Shown here: positions 59,640 to 64,000 of the stretch, in pieces
How positions within the stretch are numbered: the first letter of the stretch is position 1
Layout of the letters: every line of letters starts with the position of its first letter
Assembly (NCBI GenBank): GCA_034440575.1
Contig: JAOTOL010001340.1
Location: 523,501-587,500 of the forward strand
DNA length: 64,000 bases
Direction of reading: 5' to 3'
Origin: Imbricaverruca yamaguchii
Taxonomy: Eukaryota > Arthropoda > Thecostraca > Neoverrucidae
Translations under genes and position numbers: made by a program
The notes under the pieces: generated by a model
Database searches by the model: none
The model's input: the letters and a program-made list of their open reading frames with translations, nothing else
Told to the model about the DNA's origin: nothing

Positions 59640-60600
59640 AACTGTTCTATATGAGCCAGCGCCTGCTGCTGCCGCTGATCTTGCGTCCCACACCTGGCGG
59701 AAGGGCAGCTGGAAAGTGACGCACCTGGCGCCGGGCGTCGCCACCGGAGATATCTCTGCCCTGCAAAGTTGCATGTTGCATTCCACGCCGGTTTTTTTTC
59801 CAACTCCGAGAACTGGTTTCGCCTCGGGTCGACAGTGGTGCCGCCGGCCGTGGATCCAGTTGTCCCGCGTGTCCGGCGGGTGACGCCGACCGACGGCGCC
59901 GTTTTTGGAAAGCGCGGGCGACTGGAAGCAGCGGCGGGTGCCGCGACGCCGTCGCTCCGGAAATCCGGCCGGTGCTGTCGGCGGCTGGCCGCGGGCGGCA
60001 CCTCCCCGCCGCGAGCGCGCGCCAAGCGGCCAAATAATTCGAACTGCCGCCGCCACCGCCGCCGTGTAACGAGCAGCGTTCGGCCAAATACGGCGTCGCG
60101 GCAGAAGGTGCCGTTGCGGCGCGCCGGCCCGCCGCGCGTCCTGCCCGCTCCCGCGCCGTCGACGCCGACGAGCGCCGCCGCGTCTGCGCCGGCGCACGAC
60201 GCAGACGCCCAATATAGAGTTCTGATACTGGAGACGTGCGGCGCGCGAGGTGCGAGCCGCTGGCGGAAGGCGGCGGCATAGCGGCGGCCGACGTCGCACG
60301 GTGCGGGCGCCGGCGCGGGCCGGACGGTGGTCGGCAGACTGGCGAGAGACGGTGGCGCGCGGCGGACTGATCGGCGCGCTGAGCATAGAGCGATGCGCCC
60401 GCAACACGGTGGTGTGCCCCACGTCACGTAGTGATACCGCAAGGATCGACACCCGTCGCCGCCGGTGCGCATCGGCGGCACCGTGGCGAGCGCTCGGATC
60501 CGGTGGCGTGCTGCTGCTGGCCGTGTTGTGACCAGCATGAGAACGGCTGATCGCATCGCGTAGGTGAGAGCGTCGCCGGGGCAGCGCGAATTATCGCGGC
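59640..60600. other. CpG-rich, GC-rich segment (CpG-island-like)
   Basis: CpG is dense, especially 59820-60360 (for example gccgcgagcgcgcgccaagc). Several frames on both strands stay open for 150-470 codons because stops are rare in such composition. None shows a domain, and the longest (476 codons, minus) begins inside a microsatellite. Such segments often mark promoters. No TATA box or exon structure was identified. Confidence 0.5.
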
Positions 60601-60635
60601 CTGCGTATTGTCTGTGGAGACGGCACATCCAATGA

Positions 60636-60880
<245 letters not shown>

Positions 60881-61245
60881 TATCTATATGTGTACGTGCC
60901 TGCATGTTCAGAGGGGGTGGGTGTGGAATACGGTCGTTTCCCAGTCACCAAACGCTTTGTGTTCTCACGCGCCAATTTGTGTTCCTTGCCTGAAACGAGA
61001 CTCAACCTTGATGATAATTATGGTGAGCCCTTTAGGAAGAGTGGTACCTGGTGTGTCCAGAGCCCTGACACGGCTGACAATCGTGCTCGTGGTTCTGCTA
61101 GCAGAGGTGTGTACATCCGCCCAAGTTGCATAATAGCGTATCTGCGCTGATTCAGCCAGGACTTTCATAAAGACGGAATGTTTAATTTCCATCATTTGCA
61201 TTTGCCATTAAGGTTATTTCACTGCACGCAGCAAACACAGGATAT
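60881..61245. other. no recognised gene
   Basis: No feature recognised. Confidence 0.4.
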
Positions 61246-61249
61246 TGTT

Positions 61250-61436
61250 TACGCTTACTTACATTTGCGCATACGTACACTTGCCATACGTACATTTGCG
61301 CTTACGTACACTACACATACGTACATCTGTGCTTACGTACAAGTGCCATACGTACATCTGCGCTTAGGTACATTTGCTTACGTGTGTTTGCGTACGTACA
61401 TCTGCCATACTTATATTTGTTTTACGTGCATTTGTC
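61250..61436 (+). repeat. minisatellite, 15-16 bp unit (TACGTACATTTGCGCT)
   Basis: About 12 units, many starting tacgtaca and ending alternately in tgcca or tgcgct, so the array often alternates two unit types. The palindrome tacgta occurs in most units. Confidence 0.85.
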
Positions 61437-62155
61437 CTGGTACCAAAAAGTTTGTTTGTGAGTGCAGTAAAACCCAGCAGTCCTTGCATGCTAAACCCTA
61501 ATAGCCAGCCAAAAATGTAAAGTTAAAAAAGAAAGAAATAGAATAGAGAAAACTAGCAAAACCAATGTAACAGTGGCTGATCATGATCATCCCCCTCCCC
61601 CAACCAAAACCACGTGGCACCGCCCATGAGCATATACGTAGGGCCAAGTTATGATAATGCTTCCATTCTCAACTAACATTTAGACTGGGAGCATGCAATT
61701 AGTACGGCGGAACCCATTAGCTAACGGACTGTGACGTTATTCGGGATTCAAAGTCGGCACGTCTCATCCTGCCCGGGTTTTGAAGTTTTCGTTGCACTTC
61801 TAGATATTCCACTGTCCTTTTGCATTCATGTTCCGTATGTTTTGCAGGGGATTCCCCCTGGGATCTGGTTCCTTTGTTGCGTGGTTGTCCGACCCAGTGT
61901 CCAATGCCATGTACACCTCTTCGCATCTCCTTGCCTTTTCATTTTTGTCTTTGAAGATTAACTTTGGACCTCACCGCCCGAAAGCTAAGGAATGCTGGTT
62001 GGTGGTGGGCATAGCGCTGCCATGGAAGTGCTTGTCGAGGTTTATGTATTAGCCCTTTGTAGCCATACCTATCCCCTACCCATGTCAGCTGTGAATGTTC
62101 TGCCACAACATATTTTTGCCACTGCTACTGCATGTATGGCGTGCTAGGACGATGC
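61437..62155. other. no recognised gene
   Basis: Nothing recognised. Confidence 0.4.
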
Positions 62156-62159
62156 GGTT

Positions 62160-62429
62160 CTGGAGCCCATCACTAATTCGCCGCATTGTGGCCGTAATAC
62201 AGGTCTGGAGCCCATCACTAATTCGCCGCATTGTGGCCGTGATACAGGTCTGGAGCCCATCACTAATTCGCCGCATTGTGGCCGTGGTGCAGTTCTGGAA
62301 CCCATCACTAATTCGCCGCATTGTAGTCATGATGTAGTTCTGGAGCCCATCACTAATTCGCCGCATTGTGGCCGTAATGCAGTTCTGGAACCCATCACTA
62401 ATTCGCCGCATTGTAGCCGTGATGTACAT
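62160..62429. repeat. minisatellite, six 45-bp units
   Basis: Units start at 62160, 62205, 62250, 62295, 62340 and 62385, each ctgga(g/a)cccatcactaat followed by tcgccgcattgt. Units 4 and 6 share ggaaccc and gtag in place of ggagccc and gtgg. The minus-strand frame (TATMRRISDG repeats) is open because 45 is a multiple of 3. Confidence 0.95.
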
Positions 62430-62880
62430 TTATTTGCAGCGTCTAACTTTCAAGATTAAATTACCTTCAATGACACTCTGAAGTTTTCCTTTCATAGAAC
62501 GTCAGTATTTTTGCGGTATTTGAGGAGCACACAAGCCACATTGCAAACAATCACCCAGTCCATTTGGTTCTTTATGGGCCCCGCTATATGAAACTTTACC
62601 TTCACTTCAAAAGGTATCGTTTCCCTTGCGCTTGAGGGAATACGTAGCTTGCAAATGCTATGAACAGCGCAACTATGTAGCTTCCTTGCTTCCGAGGTGT
62701 CTTGTGCCACTTTTCTTATCAACCAGAGCTTGTCGTGGGCACACGTCGGGAGCGAAAGAAAGTGCCGGTGTATTTGCTTGCTTTCACGAATTTCAATCAC
62801 ATATCTATACATATAGTGAAATTGAAGCCGTCGACCGCCACATGGACGGTCGATGCCGTTACTTGGCCTCGCTGCCCGGC
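62430..62880. other. unique sequence between minisatellites
   Basis: The minus-strand frame from the adjoining 57-bp array stays open for about 130 codons here (62492-62880) without any recognised domain. I do not call a gene. Confidence 0.4.
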
Positions 62881-62882
62881 CC

Positions 62883-64000
62883 GTGTCCCACGCCACCCCT
62901 ACTCCTCTGCTGCTCCCGTCTTCTACCGGCCAGCCACACGTGTCCCACGCCACCCCTACTCCTCTGCTGCTCCCGTCTTCTACCGGCCAGCCACACGTGT
63001 CCCACGCCACCCTTACTCCCCTGCTGCTCCCGTCTTCTACCGGCCAGCCACACGTGTCCCACGCCACCCTTACTCCTCTGCTGCTCCCGTCTTCTACCGG
63101 CCAGCCACACGTGTCCCACGCCACCCCTACTCCCCTGCTGCTCCCGTCTTCTACCGGCCAGCCACACGTGTCCCACGCCACCCCTACTCCTCTGCTGCTC
63201 CCGTCTTCTACCGGCCAGCCACACGTGTCCCACGCCACCCCTACTCCTATGCTGCTCCCGTCTTCTACCGGCCAGCCACACGTGTCCCACGCCACCCCTA
63301 CTCCCCTGCTGCTCCCGTCTTCTACCGGCCAGCCACACGTGTCCCACGCCACCCTTACTCCTCTGCTGCTCCCGTCTTCTACCGGCCAGCCACACGTGTC
63401 CCACGCCACCCCTACTCCTCTGCTGCTCCCGTCTTCTACCGGCCAGCCACACGTGTCCCACGCCACCCCTACTCCTCTGCTGCTCCCGTCTTCTACCGGC
63501 CAGCCACACGTGTCCCACGCCACCCCTACTCCTCTGCTGCTCCCGTCTTCTACCGGCCAGCCACACGTGTCCCACGCCACCCTTACTCCCCTGCTGCTCC
63601 CGTCTTCTACCGGCCAGCCACACGTGTCCCACGCCACCCTTACTCCTCTGCTGCTCCCGTCTTCTACCGGCCAGCCACACGTGTCCCACGCCACCCCTAC
63701 TCCCCTGCTGCTCCCGTCTTCTACCGGCCAGCCACACGTGTCCCACGCCACCCCTACTCCTCTGCTGCTCCCGTCTTCTACCGGCCAGCCACACGTGTCC
63801 CACGCCACCCCTACTCCTATGCTGCTCCCGTCTTCTACCGGCCAGCCACACGTGTCCCACGCCACCCCTACTCCCCTGCTGCTCCCGTCTTCTACCGGCC
63901 AGCCACACGTGTCCCACGCCACCCTTACTCCTCTGCTGCCCCGTCTTCTACCGGCCAGCCACACGTGTCCCACGCCACCCCTACTCCTCTGCTGCTCCCG
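62883..64000. repeat. 57-bp minisatellite in a 10-unit (about 570-bp) higher-order repeat
   Basis: The unit is gtgtcccacgccacccctac, tcctctgctgctcccgtctt and ctaccggccagccacac. At least 19.6 units fit before the window ends, so the array continues outside. Variants at two sites (cccct/ccctt and cctct/cccct/cctat) repeat with a period of ten units. Two minus-strand frames are open through the array because 57 is a multiple of 3. Confidence 0.95.

Noticed and set aside
62492..63973. 493-codon minus-strand ORF with 19-residue repeats
   Set aside because: The 57-bp unit is a multiple of 3 and two frames are open through the array; no domain or signal sequence.
62883..64000. CRISPR array
   Set aside because: The repeats are directly adjacent 57-bp units with no unique spacers, in a eukaryotic context.

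Overview
The window is eukaryotic genomic DNA, and most of it is repeats. It holds decayed non-LTR retrotransposons with endonuclease (EN) and reverse transcriptase (RT) domains, tRNA-derived SINEs, DNA transposons with 8-bp or TA target duplications, foldback elements, long microsatellites and minisatellites, and one GT-AG intron. I see no operon, ribosome binding site or other bacterial organisation. The mix of CR1-like LINEs, an RNase H-bearing I-type LINE and a hAT-like transposase family that I recall from arthropods points to an invertebrate metazoan, plausibly an arthropod. The species cannot be named from the sequence. No intact single-copy host gene was found.

Layout, left half. 1-1.7 kb: old tandem repeats. 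1.8-2.4 kb: remnant of a zinc-finger/SANT-like gene with a splice acceptor. 2.9-3.75 kb: two copies of a tRNA-Lys-derived SINE. 5.07-7.94 kb: CR1-like copy A (minus), split by a second SINE family. 9.95-10.57 kb: a 618-bp hAT MITE with a perfect 8-bp duplication. 11.6-16.04 kb: CR1-like copy B (minus), nearly full length with ORF1 and ORF2. 16.08-18.85 kb: a different, badly decayed LINE (plus). 19.5-25.35 kb: an I-type LINE (plus) with an intact 480-aa gag-like ORF1 and a broken EN-RT-RNase H ORF2; a 3' fragment of the same family lies at 26.9-27.4 kb. 28.96-32.02 kb: CR1-like copy C (minus, internal deletion), head to head with copy D (plus, 32.67-36.17 kb), the best preserved copy.

Right half. 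37.27-40.59 kb: a hAT-like transposase gene between inverted arms of about 580 bp, each arm carrying the same 282-bp MITE. 43.5-46.15 kb: a long degenerate short-period repeat with a SINE inside it. 46.56-47.83 kb: a GA-rich microsatellite. 48.2 kb: a foldback element. 51.1-52.48 kb: an old CR1-like fragment (minus) carrying another foldback, followed by CR1-like copy E (plus, to 54.57 kb). 54.96-57.21 kb: a TIR element with TA target duplication. 57.88-59.33 kb: a 1453-bp hAT-like element with a perfect 8-bp duplication. 59.64-60.6 kb: a CpG-rich segment, then TG/TGCG microsatellites. 61.25-64 kb: three minisatellites, the last with a 57-bp unit organised in a 10-unit higher-order repeat that runs off the window.

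How the parts work together. The CR1-like ORF1 (esterase-like) and ORF2 (EN-RT) are adjacent in different frames. In both copies that retain the junction, a GGGAAAC heptamer sits directly before the ORF1 stop, followed after 8 nt by a G-rich run, and the ORF2 frame has no ATG before the endonuclease domain. This suggests minus-one frameshifting and is the most unusual signal I found. The other notable signal is the transposase gene between mirror-image arms that share the same nested MITE.
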